44,275 bases of DNA, from assembly GCA_017396515.1 (NCBI GenBank), contig JAFQLV010000071.1:1-44275 (forward strand), given 5' to 3'. The notes beneath the pieces are model-generated. The model was not told the DNA's origin and did not search any database. It worked only from the letters and a program-made list of their open reading frames with translations. A program made the position numbers and the translations under genes. This DNA is from Clostridia bacterium. Lineage in GTDB: Bacteria > Bacillota > Clostridia > Oscillospirales > Acutalibacteraceae. Position 1 is the first letter of the stretch. Every line of letters starts with the position of its first letter. Positions 7,709-17,090 of this stretch are shown here, one piece after another.

Positions 7709-8725
7709 TTAATCGGGATAGCCTGCAGGATTGGTGCTCTGCCATCTCCATGAGTCGGCACACATTCTCTCAAGGTCTCTTTCAGCCTTCCAGCCAAGCT
7801 CCTCATAAGCCTTTGTGGGGTCTGAATAGCAGGTTGCAATGTCACCGGGACGGCGCTCAACAATTTTATAATTGATTGTTACACCGCTTGCCTTTTCAAA
7901 TGCCTTGACAACATCGAGCACGCTGTAGCCTGTGCCTGTGCCGAGGTTATAAACATCAAGTCCGCTTTTTGAAAGAACTCTTGCAAGTGCCTTGACATGA
8001 CCCAGAGCAAGGTCAACAACATGTATGTAGTCTCTGACACCTGTGCCGTCGGGAGTGTCGTAATCGTCACCGTAAACGCTCAGACATTCTCTCTTGCCGA
8101 TAGCAACCTGAGTGATGTAGGGCATAAGGTTGTTGGGTATACCGTTGGGGTCCTCACCTATTCTGCCGCTTTCGTGAGCACCGATGGGGTTGAAATAACG
8201 AAGAAGTGAAATTGACCATTCGTTATCTGATTTAAACAGGTCAGAGAGAATAATCTCAATCATAAACTTTGTGGTACCGTAGGGGTTTGTTGTGCCGCCT
8301 GTGGGCATTGTCTCTTTAAGGGGAGAAACATTATTCATACCGTAAACCGTTGCTGATGATGAGAAAACGATTTTCTTACAGCCGTTTTCCTTCATAACCT
8401 CACAGAGCACGAGTGTGCCTGCAATGTTGTTGTCATAATATTCAATGGGCTTGATGCAGCTTTCGCCAACAGCCTTAAGGCCTGCAAAATGGATAACTGC
8501 ATCAATTTTTTCCTGCTTGAAGATATGATCCATTCCCTCTTTATCGCGGATATCACACTCATAAAAAGCAAATTCCTTACCGCTGAGCTCAGCCACACGC
8601 TTAAGAGACTCCTTCTTGCTGTTATAGAAGTTATCAACAACAACAATATCATAGCCTGCTTTCATAAGCTCAATGCAGGTGTGTGAACCGATATAGCCTG
8701 CACCGCCTGTAACAAGAATTGACAT
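7709..8725 (-). CDS. galE: UDP-glucose 4-epimerase
   Basis: 338 residues, the normal length. NAD-dependent short-chain dehydrogenase-type enzyme that interconverts UDP-galactose and UDP-glucose. The Rossmann motif [14 protein letters not shown] is near residue 7. FSSSATVYG holds the catalytic Ser region, and [11 protein letters not shown] corresponds to the YxxxK motif (Tyr and Lys four apart). [30 protein letters not shown] and [14 protein letters not shown] are GalE signatures. AGGTGATTAAAT precedes the ATG. It is not in a gal operon and has its own promoter divergent from rsmA. Confidence 0.96.
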   Translation of the reverse strand: MSILVTGGAGYIGSHTCIELMKAGYDIVVVDNFYNSKKESLKRVAELSGKEFAFYECDIRDKEGMDHIFKQEKIDAVIHFAGLKAVGESCIKPIEYYDNNIAGTLVLCEVMKENGCKKIVFSSSATVYGMNNVSPLKETMPTGGTTNPYGTTKFMIEIILSDLFKSDNEWSISLLRYFNPIGAHESGRIGEDPNGIPNNLMPYITQVAIGKRECLSVYGDDYDTPDGTGVRDYIHVVDLALGHVKALARVLSKSGLDVYNLGTGTGYSVLDVVKAFEKASGVTINYKIVERRPGDIATCYSDPTKAYEELGWKAERDLERMCADSWRWQSTNPAGYPD

Positions 8726-8757
8726 ATTTAATCACCTCGTTTATAATATATGTATCA

Positions 8758-8786
8758 ATTGTAACCCAAGACAGGCAATATTTCAA
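8758..8786 (-). promoter_or_regulatory. Promoter of galE
   Basis: Minus strand -35 TTGAAA (8786-8781), 17-bp spacer, -10 TACAAT (8763-8758). Confidence 0.75.
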
Positions 8787-8833
8787 GATGTTGCACCGTA
8801 ATTTTTGATTTTTTATTTAAAGGTGATAAATAT

Positions 8834-9688
8834 ATGCAAAACTTATCTGACATTTCCGTTATAAGAAATGTGCTTGAAAGACACGGCTTTAACTTTTCCA
8901 AGGCCTTGGGGCAGAATTTTCTGATTAACCCCTCTGTATGCCCGAGAATGGCTGAAAACTCTCTTTGCAATGAAAACACGGGAGTTATTGAAATAGGCGC
9001 AGGCATCGGTGTGCTCACTGCCGAGCTTGCAAAAAGGGCAAAAAAGGTGGTCTGTGTTGAGCTTGACACAAGGCTTCTGCCTATTCTCGACGAAACCCTC
9101 AGTGAGTTTGACAATATTGAAATTGTCAATGCAGATGTTATGAAGGTAGATCTTCACGCACTGATAAAAGAAAAATTTGAGGGAATGGATGTGGTTGTCT
9201 GTGCCAACCTGCCCTACTATATCACCTCCCCAATTATCACAATGCTCCTTGAAAGCAGACTCCCCATAAAGGCAGTGACTGTTATGGTCCAGAAGGAGGC
9301 GGCAGACAGACTGTGCACACCCGTCGGCTCCCGTGACAGCGGTGCAATTACGGTCTGCACCAATTACTATGCCGAGGTCAGGCAGCTTTTCAATGTTTCA
9401 AGAGGCTCCTTTATGCCTGCACCCAATGTGGACAGTACCGTCATCAGACTTGATATTAGAGAGGACCCTGCCGTAAAGGTCAGCGACGAGAAAAAGTTTT
9501 TCAGAATGGTTAAGGCAGCTTTTGCTCAAAGGCGAAAAACCGCTGTCAACTCAATTGCCTCGGGCATGGGCATCAGCAAGGCTCAGGTGGCTGAGGCACT
9601 GAAAAAAAGCGGTTTAGAAGAAAATGTACGTGCCGAAAAACTGACTATGCAAGAGCTCGCTGAGCTTTGTGAAAACCTTTTATTATGA
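8834..9688 (+). CDS. rsmA: 16S rRNA dimethyladenosine transferase RsmA (KsgA)
   Basis: 284 residues. Uses S-adenosylmethionine to dimethylate two adjacent adenines near the 3' end of 16S rRNA (A1518/A1519, E. coli numbering). Seen: SKALGQNFLINPSV, SAM-binding motif I EIGAGIGVLTAELAK, the acidic end of strand 2 CVELDTRLLP, and the catalytic motif NLPYYITSPI. The C-terminal helical domain contains FAQRRKTAVNSI. AAAGGTGAT sits upstream of the ATG. The stop overlaps the next gene by four bases (ATGA), so the unknown membrane protein is translated from the same message. Confidence 0.96.
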   Translation: MQNLSDISVIRNVLERHGFNFSKALGQNFLINPSVCPRMAENSLCNENTGVIEIGAGIGVLTAELAKRAKKVVCVELDTRLLPILDETLSEFDNIEIVNADVMKVDLHALIKEKFEGMDVVVCANLPYYITSPIITMLLESRLPIKAVTVMVQKEAADRLCTPVGSRDSGAITVCTNYYAEVRQLFNVSRGSFMPAPNVDSTVIRLDIREDPAVKVSDEKKFFRMVKAAFAQRRKTAVNSIASGMGISKAQVAEALKKSGLEENVRAEKLTMQELAELCENLLL

Positions 9689-10959
9689 AAAGATTATTGA
9701 ATTTATTTTTTACCGCACAGGCAAAGACCGTTATTGCCCTTCTTATTGTCATCTGCTCATGGCTGATGAATTCCGAGCTGACCGCAGTTTTTTCCTTATA
9801 TAAAGAAGACGGCCCTGCCGTAACAAATGTGTTTGTGCAGCAGGACGATTTTAACTATGAAAGCTCCTACTTCCTTAAGCACGAAATCGAAACAGCTATA
9901 AAGGATGTGCTGGAATACTCTCTGGTTTATCACCGCAACGAAAACAACAGCACAAACTCTGAAACCTCTGCTGAAACCATAAGCTATCTGGCAGAAAGCT
10001 TTGTAAAGCACAAGACCGTCAGTCAGGTTTTCATTGAAGAGGGCTTCATTGAGCTTACACCTGCCGAAAAAAGCAACGAAACCGTTGAAATTGACGGAGT
10101 TCATTACATACAGTCGGTAAACTACGACAAAATACAATCCTCTGACAATTCTCTTGATTTTGATGAATTTTATCTGCGTGCAAGTGACGACAGCTACGCA
10201 GAAATTGCCAAGCGTCTTGAGTCCTTCAATGATTTTCGTTTTGCTCTTGTCAATCATAAAACCGACACTATTGTTTCAAATATTTCTGCCATTAACGGCA
10301 AGGGTACCAACCTGACAGTCAGGCGCTATTTCGGTGACGACAAAAATATCCTCATCGTCAGAGATGCAAAAACACCTTATTTTGAAAACGGTACTATGAG
10401 CGAATATGTTCCCTTTGTCAGTGAGCAGGCAAAAAAATACACCGATGATTTTGATGTTTATATATCCTTTGGTGAAAGCCTTGAGTTTGCAGGCACAAGT
10501 GAAGAATATTCACAAAGGCACGAGTTTGCCTTTTCTAAAATTAAAAGTGCACTTAAAGACATATCTTCATATCTTGTCGTTCTTTTCATTATGTTTTTGG
10601 CTCTCATTGCCGTTTCAGGCAAGCGTGAGCTTAAGGGGAAATACTACCCCTCTCTGACCGACAGACTGCCTAACGATATCAAGCTTTTACTGCACAGCGT
10701 GGTTTATCTTTCCATGTCCGCACTTTATGAAAACTCGCTTTATATGACCTTGCGTGTAACCAATATAGAAAACTACTGGTTTAACATCACACCGGAGTTT
10801 TATCTGCTGCGTTCAAATTTCAGCATGGTTGTAATGATATGCATAATCACCGCTTTCTTCTGCACAATCAAGCGCCAGCTCGGCTGCGGCACTCTTGTTA
10901 CAAATTCATACATTTATAAAATCGTTAAGAGCTATAAAAAGGCAGAGCCGGAAGCGTAA
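9685..10959 (+). CDS. Membrane protein with large extracytoplasmic domain, resembling a sensor input module without output domain
   Basis: 424 residues. One membrane segment near residues 14-32 is followed by about 260 polar residues that should lie outside the cell. Then come three hydrophobic segments (around LVVLFIMFLALIAV, LHSVVYLSMSALYE, MVVMICIITAFFC) and a short basic tail. The arrangement resembles the N-terminal half of Clostridia sensor kinases, but no HAMP, kinase or methyl-accepting domain follows and none is found in the 300 bp downstream. Either it is a truncated sensor or it acts with a partner. It overlaps rsmA by four bases and ends before a strong terminator. I do not recognise a named family. 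Confidence 0.65.
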   Translation: MKRLLNLFFTAQAKTVIALLIVICSWLMNSELTAVFSLYKEDGPAVTNVFVQQDDFNYESSYFLKHEIETAIKDVLEYSLVYHRNENNSTNSETSAETISYLAESFVKHKTVSQVFIEEGFIELTPAEKSNETVEIDGVHYIQSVNYDKIQSSDNSLDFDEFYLRASDDSYAEIAKRLESFNDFRFALVNHKTDTIVSNISAINGKGTNLTVRRYFGDDKNILIVRDAKTPYFENGTMSEYVPFVSEQAKKYTDDFDVYISFGESLEFAGTSEEYSQRHEFAFSKIKSALKDISSYLVVLFIMFLALIAVSGKRELKGKYYPSLTDRLPNDIKLLLHSVVYLSMSALYENSLYMTLRVTNIENYWFNITPEFYLLRSNFSMVVMICIITAFFCTIKRQLGCGTLVTNSYIYKIVKSYKKAEPEA

Positions 10960-11016
10960 AGCTAATCTTTATACCCTTTATCTCTCATTTTCTCTGCCAC
11001 ACTAAAGTAAAGATTT

Positions 11017-11055
11017 AAACTTTACAGCAATTTTTCTGCTGTAAAGTTTTTTTCT
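11017..11055 (+). terminator. Intrinsic terminator of the rsmA operon
   Basis: Thirteen-base perfect stem AAACTTTACAGCA / TGCTGTAAAGTTT with loop ATTTTTC, merging into a T-run. Confidence 0.9.
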
Positions 11056-11125
11056 TGCATATGTGGAAAACCTCGTTGAAAAAGTTAAAAAGTCTCAGTT
11101 ATCAACAATCAATTTCCAATTTCAC

Positions 11126-11175
11126 AAAATAAAACCTTGTTAAGGTAAAGTTTTTAACTTTACTAACAAGGTTTT
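11126..11175 (-). terminator. Probable terminator of the DUF5696-like gene
   Basis: Long A/T-rich inverted repeat: AAAACCTTGTTA on the left pairs with TAACAAGGTTTT on the right, with an inner GTAAAGTT/AACTTTAC stem. On the minus strand it is followed by ATTTTGTG, so it may end transcription from the left-going gene. Its inner stem shares AACTTTAC with the rsmA terminator 80 bp away. The rest of the 300-bp gap shows only A/T-rich sequence and a small palindrome, TGCATTAATGCA. Confidence 0.6.
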
Positions 11176-11260
11176 CAACATTTTATGTGAGGAAATACTG
11201 CGGAATATTCATTTTTTGGTGCATTAATGCATATGCAAGAAAGAATGAAACCTCTGAATA

Positions 11261-13357
11261 TTAATTAACCAATGCATAGCTTTTTGCATCAATGCTAACT
11301 CCGCCCACGCTAACAGCTTCGTCGGAATAGTTGACATAAACGCTGCAATCCTCTCCGAAACGGGTGAGGTAAACATCTTTTTTAACCATTTCGTGAGCTG
11401 TTATTCGTCTGCTTCTTAAATCAGAGAAATCGCTTTTCATTTTGTCGTAATATGCCTTGGCTTCACCCACACTGTTCATATAATAACGCTTATCCTCGCT
11501 CTCATTTTCGTCAGGCGAGGTACAATACCATTCATAGTGAGGCAGTGCTCCGTACTCTGCCGCCTTCAGCATAGCATAAGTGCTGTTTTTTGAAGTATTT
11601 GCCGCCTCCAGAGAATAGTCCAGAGTGCCGTGAAGAATTGCCTGAACAAAGGGCACATCTCTGAAGTGAGGCTTTTCTGATAAAGAAGATGCTGACGGCA
11701 GATTTATTATGTTGCCCGCATATTTTATGCTGTAAAGATTTCCATTTTCACTCATTATCTGCTTTGACGCATAAAGAGAAGCAAAGATATCCTCGAGAGA
11801 ATTCTTCACATCCTCACGAAGCAGAGCATCTCTGCCGGAAAAATCGGAAAAAAGGATTTCTCCGGTGTGGGCTACGGATATTCCCTCAAAGGGCTGTCTT
11901 CTCATCTGAGTGATAAATGAGCTGAGATTTTTTCTTAAGGTGTTTATACTGCACATATCAAGCCTTTCACCGTCAAGGGCTTTAACAGAAGCTCTGCCCT
12001 TTTGCAGTAATGTATTCTGTGCAAAAAAGCGGATGCTGCCATCGGCAAACCTTTCTGACAATGAGAGCATATCCCTCTCACTGCCTATGACTTTTTTTAT
12101 CTTCAGGCTGCCTTCTTCATAAATGTCCTTAAGCAGCACATTGATTTGTGAAAAGCCCTTTGCTTTAAGAGAAGCCAGCAATTCCTGCAGCTGCTCAAAG
12201 GATGTAAGGCAAATATCACTTTCCCTTCCCTTGGCATCACTTTTTGTCTGCGACATAATAAGGCTGAGATTAAAGGGATATTCTGCCGTTTCACCGGCGG
12301 CATTTTCTCTCAGCCTGCCCTGACGGATAAGCAGCTCTCTGGCAGCTGAAGCCATTGCCACATAATCGGCATTTTCACCGCTGAGAAATCTGTAGCATAA
12401 CTGAAGTCTGCCCTTATAGCTTTCCTTGCTGACATAAATATATTTATCCTCTGCAACCGATGGGGTTATAGCAAAGGCTGCACCTACACGGTTATAGCCT
12501 GATTTTTCCAGAGCCTTATCCGCTTTGATTTCACATAAAGACTCACCCTCGCTCACAAGGCACATAAAAGCACTGCCTTTACATTTTCTGCCGAAGGCAC
12601 CCACAAGCACACGAGCACCCTTTTCATCAGACACGGCAGGGTCCTCACCATATACCTTAAGGCTGACTGCATCAAAGCTGTCTGCTTTTTCACCAAGGTC
12701 AAGCAAGGCTCCGCAGCCGTCAGGCAAAAGAATATAGTCACCCTTTTCGGCACCCCTGTCGGCACCGAAAAAAGGCAGCAGCTCAAGTGAGGTTATCACG
12801 GCTTTACCTTCACAGTGGATTTTATCGCAGTCCATTGTGGCGGTAAGCATACCGTCAGACAGGGTATAGGCTACATTGACACTGATATCCAGCTTTTTGC
12901 CTCTTTCAAGGCTACGGCGAAAGCTGTAGGTTATAATTACACCGTCCCCGGTTTCTTCATATTCCGTGCAGCCGAAGCTCAGGCTGTCACTCTGAGAAGA
13001 CAGAGTATACTCTGCACCGTCAAGGAGCACCTTAAGACTCAGAGCCGACGGCCTTTCACCTGCATAGACCTCAGGGAGACTTCTGTAAAGTGTATGGGAT
13101 ATTGTGTCATAAATACACACAGCCATAGTTTTTTCGTCCAGATACATTTCAAGCATACCCGAGGCGGCAAGCTTTTTCATTTCGCTTCTTTTGGCGGTAC
13201 TGACAAATATACTCTCGTCAGACACCCGGGTTGCAGCCGGCAACTCTTTATCAGACAGACGTATTCTTTTGCTGCCGGAAAAGTCCGCAAAGCAAAACAG
13301 AACAGCACTTATGAGCAATATTATAAAAACAGGAACAAGCCTTTTTAACAGTTTCAT
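11261..13357 (-). CDS. Large exported or membrane-anchored protein, DUF5696-like
   Basis: 698 residues. An N-terminal signal or anchor (LVPVFIILLISAVLFCFA, residues ~8-25) is followed by an all-extracytoplasmic protein. Segment DYILLPDGCGALLDLGEK matches what I recall of the DUF5696 family (VPDGSGALI). The middle half reads like an alpha/beta barrel (INVLLKDIYEEGSLKIKK; ISVAHTGEILFSDFSGRD), so a glycosidase-type role is conceivable but not shown. It lies 72 bp downstream of sigF in the same direction and may be read through from the spoIIA operon, which would fit a sporulation role; this is inference. No cell-wall sorting motif. The assignment rests on memory of one family motif. Confidence 0.6.
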   Translation of the reverse strand: MKLLKRLVPVFIILLISAVLFCFADFSGSKRIRLSDKELPAATRVSDESIFVSTAKRSEMKKLAASGMLEMYLDEKTMAVCIYDTISHTLYRSLPEVYAGERPSALSLKVLLDGAEYTLSSQSDSLSFGCTEYEETGDGVIITYSFRRSLERGKKLDISVNVAYTLSDGMLTATMDCDKIHCEGKAVITSLELLPFFGADRGAEKGDYILLPDGCGALLDLGEKADSFDAVSLKVYGEDPAVSDEKGARVLVGAFGRKCKGSAFMCLVSEGESLCEIKADKALEKSGYNRVGAAFAITPSVAEDKYIYVSKESYKGRLQLCYRFLSGENADYVAMASAARELLIRQGRLRENAAGETAEYPFNLSLIMSQTKSDAKGRESDICLTSFEQLQELLASLKAKGFSQINVLLKDIYEEGSLKIKKVIGSERDMLSLSERFADGSIRFFAQNTLLQKGRASVKALDGERLDMCSINTLRKNLSSFITQMRRQPFEGISVAHTGEILFSDFSGRDALLREDVKNSLEDIFASLYASKQIMSENGNLYSIKYAGNIINLPSASSLSEKPHFRDVPFVQAILHGTLDYSLEAANTSKNSTYAMLKAAEYGALPHYEWYCTSPDENESEDKRYYMNSVGEAKAYYDKMKSDFSDLRSRRITAHEMVKKDVYLTRFGEDCSVYVNYSDEAVSVGGVSIDAKSYALVN

Positions 13358-13429
13358 ATATTACACCTCTGGAGTCAGTATAACATATAACGGAAAAAAT
13401 TACCAGCAGAATATTTTATAATAGCAGCC

Positions 13430-14098
13430 CTAACACATCATGCTCTTTCGCATTTGTGTGAGTATTGCCTTTTCACGCCTTGAAACCTGCACCTGAGACA
13501 TGCCCAGCTCTGCTGCGGTTTTAACCTGAGTCAGCCCTTTGAAATAGCGAAGCTCTATTAGCCGCCTGTCCTTTTCTTCAAGGGCACTGATAACGGTTTT
13601 CAGTGCCATTTTTTCTGAGATTGCTTCCTCGGGGGCTTCTGTGGGTATATCAAGCTGCACTGTGCCCTTTTCATCTGTTGCGGTCAGAGATATAACGGGC
13701 ATAGATATTGTTATAAGCTCAGCCGCCTGTGATATTTCAATGCCGAGCTTTTCGGCAAGCTCACTTATTGTCGGCTCTCTGCCAAGCTCCAGTGCCATGT
13801 TTTCTTTCAGCTGCATGGCATGTCTTGCCTTTTCCTTAAGGCTTCTGCCTATTTTTACCGTACCGCCGTCTCGGAAAATCCGTTTGATTTCGCCTAATAT
13901 TACAGGTACCGCATAGGTGGAAAAGGCAAAGCCTCTGCTTTTGTCAAAATTATCCGCAGCCTTTATAAGGCCAACACAGCCCGCCTGAAACAAATCGTCA
14001 TATTCAGCGCCCCTGCCCCTGAATTTATTGGCACAGGCATGAACCAGACCGTAGTTATTTTCAATGAGAGCTTCTCTTTCGCTGTTTTTCTCCTTCAA
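13430..14098 (-). CDS. sigF: Forespore RNA polymerase sigma factor sigma-F
   Basis: 222 residues. Directs early forespore transcription and is held inactive by SpoIIAB. Region 2 is clear: EYDDLFQAGCVGLIKAADNFD, then FAFSTYAVPVILGEIKRIFRDGGTVKI, the sporulation sigma signature. Region 3 (ELAEKLGIEISQ) and region 4 (IELRYFKGLTQVKTAAELGMSQVQVSRREKAIL) follow. It is shorter than the ~255-residue Bacillus SigF, mostly at the N-terminus. Its place directly after spoIIAA and spoIIAB identifies it as sigma-F rather than sigma-G. The start is TTG with GGCGGTG upstream; no ATG fits. Confidence 0.95.
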   Translation of the reverse strand: MKEKNSEREALIENNYGLVHACANKFRGRGAEYDDLFQAGCVGLIKAADNFDKSRGFAFSTYAVPVILGEIKRIFRDGGTVKIGRSLKEKARHAMQLKENMALELGREPTISELAEKLGIEISQAAELITISMPVISLTATDEKGTVQLDIPTEAPEEAISEKMALKTVISALEEKDRRLIELRYFKGLTQVKTAAELGMSQVQVSRREKAILTQMRKSMMC

Positions 14099-14130
14099 TG
14101 ATACACCGCCTTTTCAAAAGGTATAAGGCT

Positions 14131-14565
14131 TCATATTCTCTTGCCCCAGATTTTCTTTTCAAGGCACACCGTTGTGCCGCAGTCGGGTTTAGAGGAAACT
14201 CTCACCTTATCCATAAAAGATTCCATAACCGCAAAGCCGAGACCTGCTCTTTCTGAGCCTGCCGTGGTAAAAAGAGGCTCCATGGCTTTCTCTATGTCTT
14301 TGATGCCTACGCCCTTGTCACGCACCTTTATTCTGATAATATTATTTTCAAAAAGGCTGACGGTTATGTAAATTTTTCCTTCCTTTTCTTTATAGCCGTG
14401 GACTATGGCATTTGTAACAGCTTCACTCACAGCGGTTTTTATGTCGGTCAGTTCCTCAATATTAGGGTCGAGACACGCTATAAAGGATGCCACCGCCACT
14501 CTTGAAAAGCCCTCGTTTATACTTTTTGAATCCATTATAAGTCTCATTTCATTTGTGCAGTTCAT
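14131..14565 (-). CDS. spoIIAB: Anti-sigma-F factor SpoIIAB (serine kinase)
   Basis: 144 residues. A GHKL-fold protein that binds sigma-F and phosphorylates SpoIIAA. The N-box is DIKTAVSEAVTNAIVHGY, the G1 box RDKGVGIKDIEKAM, and the ATP lid and G2 box run from PLFTTAGSERAGLGFAVMESFMD. Start at ATG 14565, seven bases after GGAGG; the GTG three bases upstream is too close. The start overlaps the stop of spoIIAA by one base, implying coupled translation and matched stoichiometry. Confidence 0.96.
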   Translation of the reverse strand: MNCTNEMRLIMDSKSINEGFSRVAVASFIACLDPNIEELTDIKTAVSEAVTNAIVHGYKEKEGKIYITVSLFENNIIRIKVRDKGVGIKDIEKAMEPLFTTAGSERAGLGFAVMESFMDKVRVSSKPDCGTTVCLEKKIWGKRI

Positions 14566-14885
14566 CACACTACCTCCTTTTGTTTTATTTCACCCAAGCG
14601 TTCAAGCCCTGCAAGCACCATAACCTTATAGGCAGAGGGGGAAAGATTTTCCACTCTTATTCTGCCGTGAACGGTTTTCATCAGCTTATAGCGACCCATA
14701 ACCAGACCTATTCCCGAGGAGTCCATAAAGCTGACCTCACCGAAATCCATAATAAGCAGTGAGGGCTTTTTGTGAATTATGGCATCATCAATGCTTGCTC
14801 TTATGAGAGAAGCACTGTGATGGTCAATTTCTCCGCTGAGATATACCCTTATTTCCTTTTGCTTATATTCAATTTTTGCTGACAT
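14565..14885 (-). CDS. spoIIAA: Anti-anti-sigma factor SpoIIAA
   Basis: 106 residues, a single STAS domain. Unphosphorylated SpoIIAA releases sigma-F from SpoIIAB. Phosphorylation site motif FMDSSGIGLVMGRYK with Ser57 as the expected target; LSGEIDHHSA is the N-terminal STAS signature. First gene of spoIIAA-spoIIAB-sigF. AGGAAG lies five bases before the ATG. The folC terminator sits just upstream, so the operon should start from its own promoter; I could not see a convincing sigma-H or sigma-A promoter in the ~95 bp available. Confidence 0.96.
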   Translation of the reverse strand: MSAKIEYKQKEIRVYLSGEIDHHSASLIRASIDDAIIHKKPSLLIMDFGEVSFMDSSGIGLVMGRYKLMKTVHGRIRVENLSPSAYKVMVLAGLERLGEIKQKEVV

Positions 14886-14896
14886 AACAACTTCCT

Positions 14897-14936
14897 AAAA
14901 CAAAATCCCTTATGATAGCAAATAGTATCATAAGGG
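14897..14936 (-). terminator. Intrinsic terminator after folC
   Basis: Eleven-base perfect stem CCCTTATGATA / TATCATAAGGG (14907-14917 / 14926-14936) followed on the minus strand by ATTTTGTTTT. A smaller TGCCG/CGGCA hairpin lies 20 bp upstream. Confidence 0.88.
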
Positions 14937-14980
14937 AAACAGTATGCATATTTTGCCGAAGGACGGCATAAATATATATT

Positions 14981-16282
14981 TTATTGGAAAAAGTTTTTTC
15001 TTATTTCGCTGACGAGATAAAAGGAGCCTGCCACTATAAGCGCACCGTCTTTATCTGTGAGAGACAGGGCCTTTTTGTACGCGGCGTAGCTGTCGCCCTC
15101 ACAAAGGATATTGCCGCCGAAGCTAACAGCACTTTCCTTCAGCACCTCGGGGCGCTCACCTCTCAGGCTGTCTGTCTGAGTGAAAACAATGTTTTCACAT
15201 AAGGGTGCAATGTGTTTAAGTGAAGACTCATAATCCTTATCCTTCATAAAGGACATAAGCAGAGTTATTTTTTTGCCGTGAAGATAAGCTTTTATCATAC
15301 TGCTCAGAGCCTTCATGCAGCCCTCATTGTGGCCGCCGTCAAGTATAACAAGAGGAGCTGAGCTGATAATTTCCATTCTTCCCGGAATTTTAAAGCAGGC
15401 TACGCCACTTATAATATCTTCGTCGCTTATGTCAAAGCCTTTATCTCTGAGAAGCCTTGCCGCAGTTATTGCAGTTATCATATTCGCAATCTGATGTGCA
15501 CCGCAAAGAGAGGTTTTAATTCTCATCGAGTCATATATAAACTCCGAACCGTAAATGTCGCTTTTTAACACAGTGAGCTTATCTGTCTCTGGCATATAAA
15601 AGCTGCAACCTGTTTCACGGCACCTTGCTCTGATTATGTTTACCGCTTCAGCTTTCTGAGGCAAATAACCGAAGCTCTCTGAGCTGTTGGGATATGAAAT
15701 AACAGCACTGCCTTTTTTTATTATGCCGCTTTTTTCTTTTGCAATTTTTTCCACAGTGTCCCCTAACATTTCAGTGTGGTCAAGGGATATGCTTGTAAAT
15801 ATGCACTCAAGTGGTGCAGGTATAACATTGGTGCTGTCGCGCTCTCCGCCTATGCCTGCCTCAAGCAAAACAATGTCGCAAGCCTCTTTGGCAAAGTACA
15901 AAAGAGCAAGAGCCGTTGTCACCTCAAAAACCGTGGGATAAAGGTCTTCTTTTTCCATAAGGTCAGTTTTTTCTTTGATGAGGCAGGTCAGCTCTGCAAT
16001 ATCGCTGTGGCTGATGTAGGCGTTGTTTATCTGTATTCTCTCACCGAACTCAACAATATAGGGTGAGGTGAAAAGCCCGACCTTGTAAGAGGCTTTTTTC
16101 AGAATATATGACATTGCCGTTGACACAGAGCCTTTGCCGTTGGTGCCGACTATATGAATAAATTTCAAGCCTTTTTCCGGGCTGCCGAGAAGCTCAAGCA
16201 GCCTGCCTATTCTTTCATGTGAGCTGCTTTTCTGAAACTTTCGCCGTGACATTATATAATCAATAGCCTCATTGTAGGTCAT
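14981..16282 (-). CDS. folC: Folylpolyglutamate synthase / dihydrofolate synthase
   Basis: 433 residues, full length. ATP-dependent Mur-ligase-family enzyme that adds glutamate to dihydropteroate and/or folates. P-loop HIVGTNGKGSVSTAMSYIL near residue 40; DIVLLEAGIGGERDSTNVI and TSISLDHTEMLGDTVEKIAKEKSGIIK are the FolC omega-loop and metal-site signatures; VILDGGHNEGCMKAL is in the C-terminal domain. AGGAAGG lies upstream of the ATG. The next gene upstream, 53 bp away in the same direction, is unknown and may share its transcript. Confidence 0.95.
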   Translation of the reverse strand: MTYNEAIDYIMSRRKFQKSSSHERIGRLLELLGSPEKGLKFIHIVGTNGKGSVSTAMSYILKKASYKVGLFTSPYIVEFGERIQINNAYISHSDIAELTCLIKEKTDLMEKEDLYPTVFEVTTALALLYFAKEACDIVLLEAGIGGERDSTNVIPAPLECIFTSISLDHTEMLGDTVEKIAKEKSGIIKKGSAVISYPNSSESFGYLPQKAEAVNIIRARCRETGCSFYMPETDKLTVLKSDIYGSEFIYDSMRIKTSLCGAHQIANMITAITAARLLRDKGFDISDEDIISGVACFKIPGRMEIISSAPLVILDGGHNEGCMKALSSMIKAYLHGKKITLLMSFMKDKDYESSLKHIAPLCENIVFTQTDSLRGERPEVLKESAVSFGGNILCEGDSYAAYKKALSLTDKDGALIVAGSFYLVSEIRKNFFQ

Positions 16283-16335
16283 TTTTTCACCTTCCTTGCA
16301 TGATGCTAAAAGTATATATCCTGAAAGCGATTATG

Positions 16336-17082
16336 TCAACTGCCGAAGTCTTTATATTTCAGACTCCCGAGCTCTTCGGCACCACATTTTTCATAAAGTG
16401 CCGAGACAAAGAGCACTCTGTTTACATTATCAGGTCTGAGGTTTTCATATAAATCCGGGAGCAGTATTTCACTGCCCGATAAGGGCCTGCTGTTCATAAG
16501 ACGCTTCCTTTCGTTGGTGAAAAGGGTACCGCCGAATAAAAGAGGTACCCTGCAGCTGTGAGATATAACCGCATCACTGTCAAAGCTCTCTTTATCTGTA
16601 ACCATAAGGGAAAAGCCGTAATTTTTCATCAGCAAATCTGACAGCTGCCCGTATTTTTCCTTTTTGTCCGTAACTATTTTTATATTTGAAAATATGGGCA
16701 GCAGACCTTCAATATAGCTGCCATATATGCCGTATTCATCAAAAACGGTTAAGCTTTTTGAAAGAAAATCTGCTTTGTGCTTCACTATATAGTCTTCAGC
16801 CGAATTAATCAGCAGAAGTCTTGGAAATATCCGGGGAGAGAAAACAGTTATATTCACATCCTTCGGCACAGAAGCGCCCTCAGGCAAAATAACATCATTG
16901 CGAAGTATGCCAAGACACTCCTCCAGCTTTTTCCACGGTATTTTGCCTTTGTGTTTTTCTGCTGTGACAATAAAATACACACCGCCCGAGGGAAGTGCTA
17001 TTCTTTCACTTGTTATTTTGGCAGAAGTAAAAAAGCTGCGGATTTTATTTTCAGGCTCCGTGAAGCGTAAAATTGCAAACAT
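16336..17082 (-). CDS. Protein of unknown function upstream of folC
   Basis: 248 residues, soluble, no signal or membrane segment. Several alpha/beta-type stretches (VNITVFSPRIFPRLLLINS, IKIVTDKKEKYGQLSDLL, YGFSLMVTDKES, VNRVLFVSALYEKCG) suggest a Rossmann-like fold in the second half; no catalytic motif stands out. The ATG at 17082 has GGGTGATATTAT upstream. Same direction as folC with 53 bp between, so probably co-transcribed. I do not recognise the family. Confidence 0.6.
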   Translation of the reverse strand: MFAILRFTEPENKIRSFFTSAKITSERIALPSGGVYFIVTAEKHKGKIPWKKLEECLGILRNDVILPEGASVPKDVNITVFSPRIFPRLLLINSAEDYIVKHKADFLSKSLTVFDEYGIYGSYIEGLLPIFSNIKIVTDKKEKYGQLSDLLMKNYGFSLMVTDKESFDSDAVISHSCRVPLLFGGTLFTNERKRLMNSRPLSGSEILLPDLYENLRPDNVNRVLFVSALYEKCGAEELGSLKYKDFGS

Positions 17083-17090
17083 AATATCAC

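Noticed and set aside
7685..7710. Strong inverted repeat at the galE stop as an intrinsic terminator
   Set aside because: The 11-bp stem is perfect but neither strand has a T-run after it, so only a structure is reported within the repeat entry.
9796..10257. 153-residue open frame on the minus strand
   Set aside because: Antisense to the membrane protein after rsmA; no start signal, Val/Phe-rich shadow composition.
12815..13348. 177-residue open frame on the plus strand
   Set aside because: It lies wholly antisense to the DUF5696-like gene, has no ribosome site, and its Cys/His-rich composition is what the opposite strand of this gene would give.
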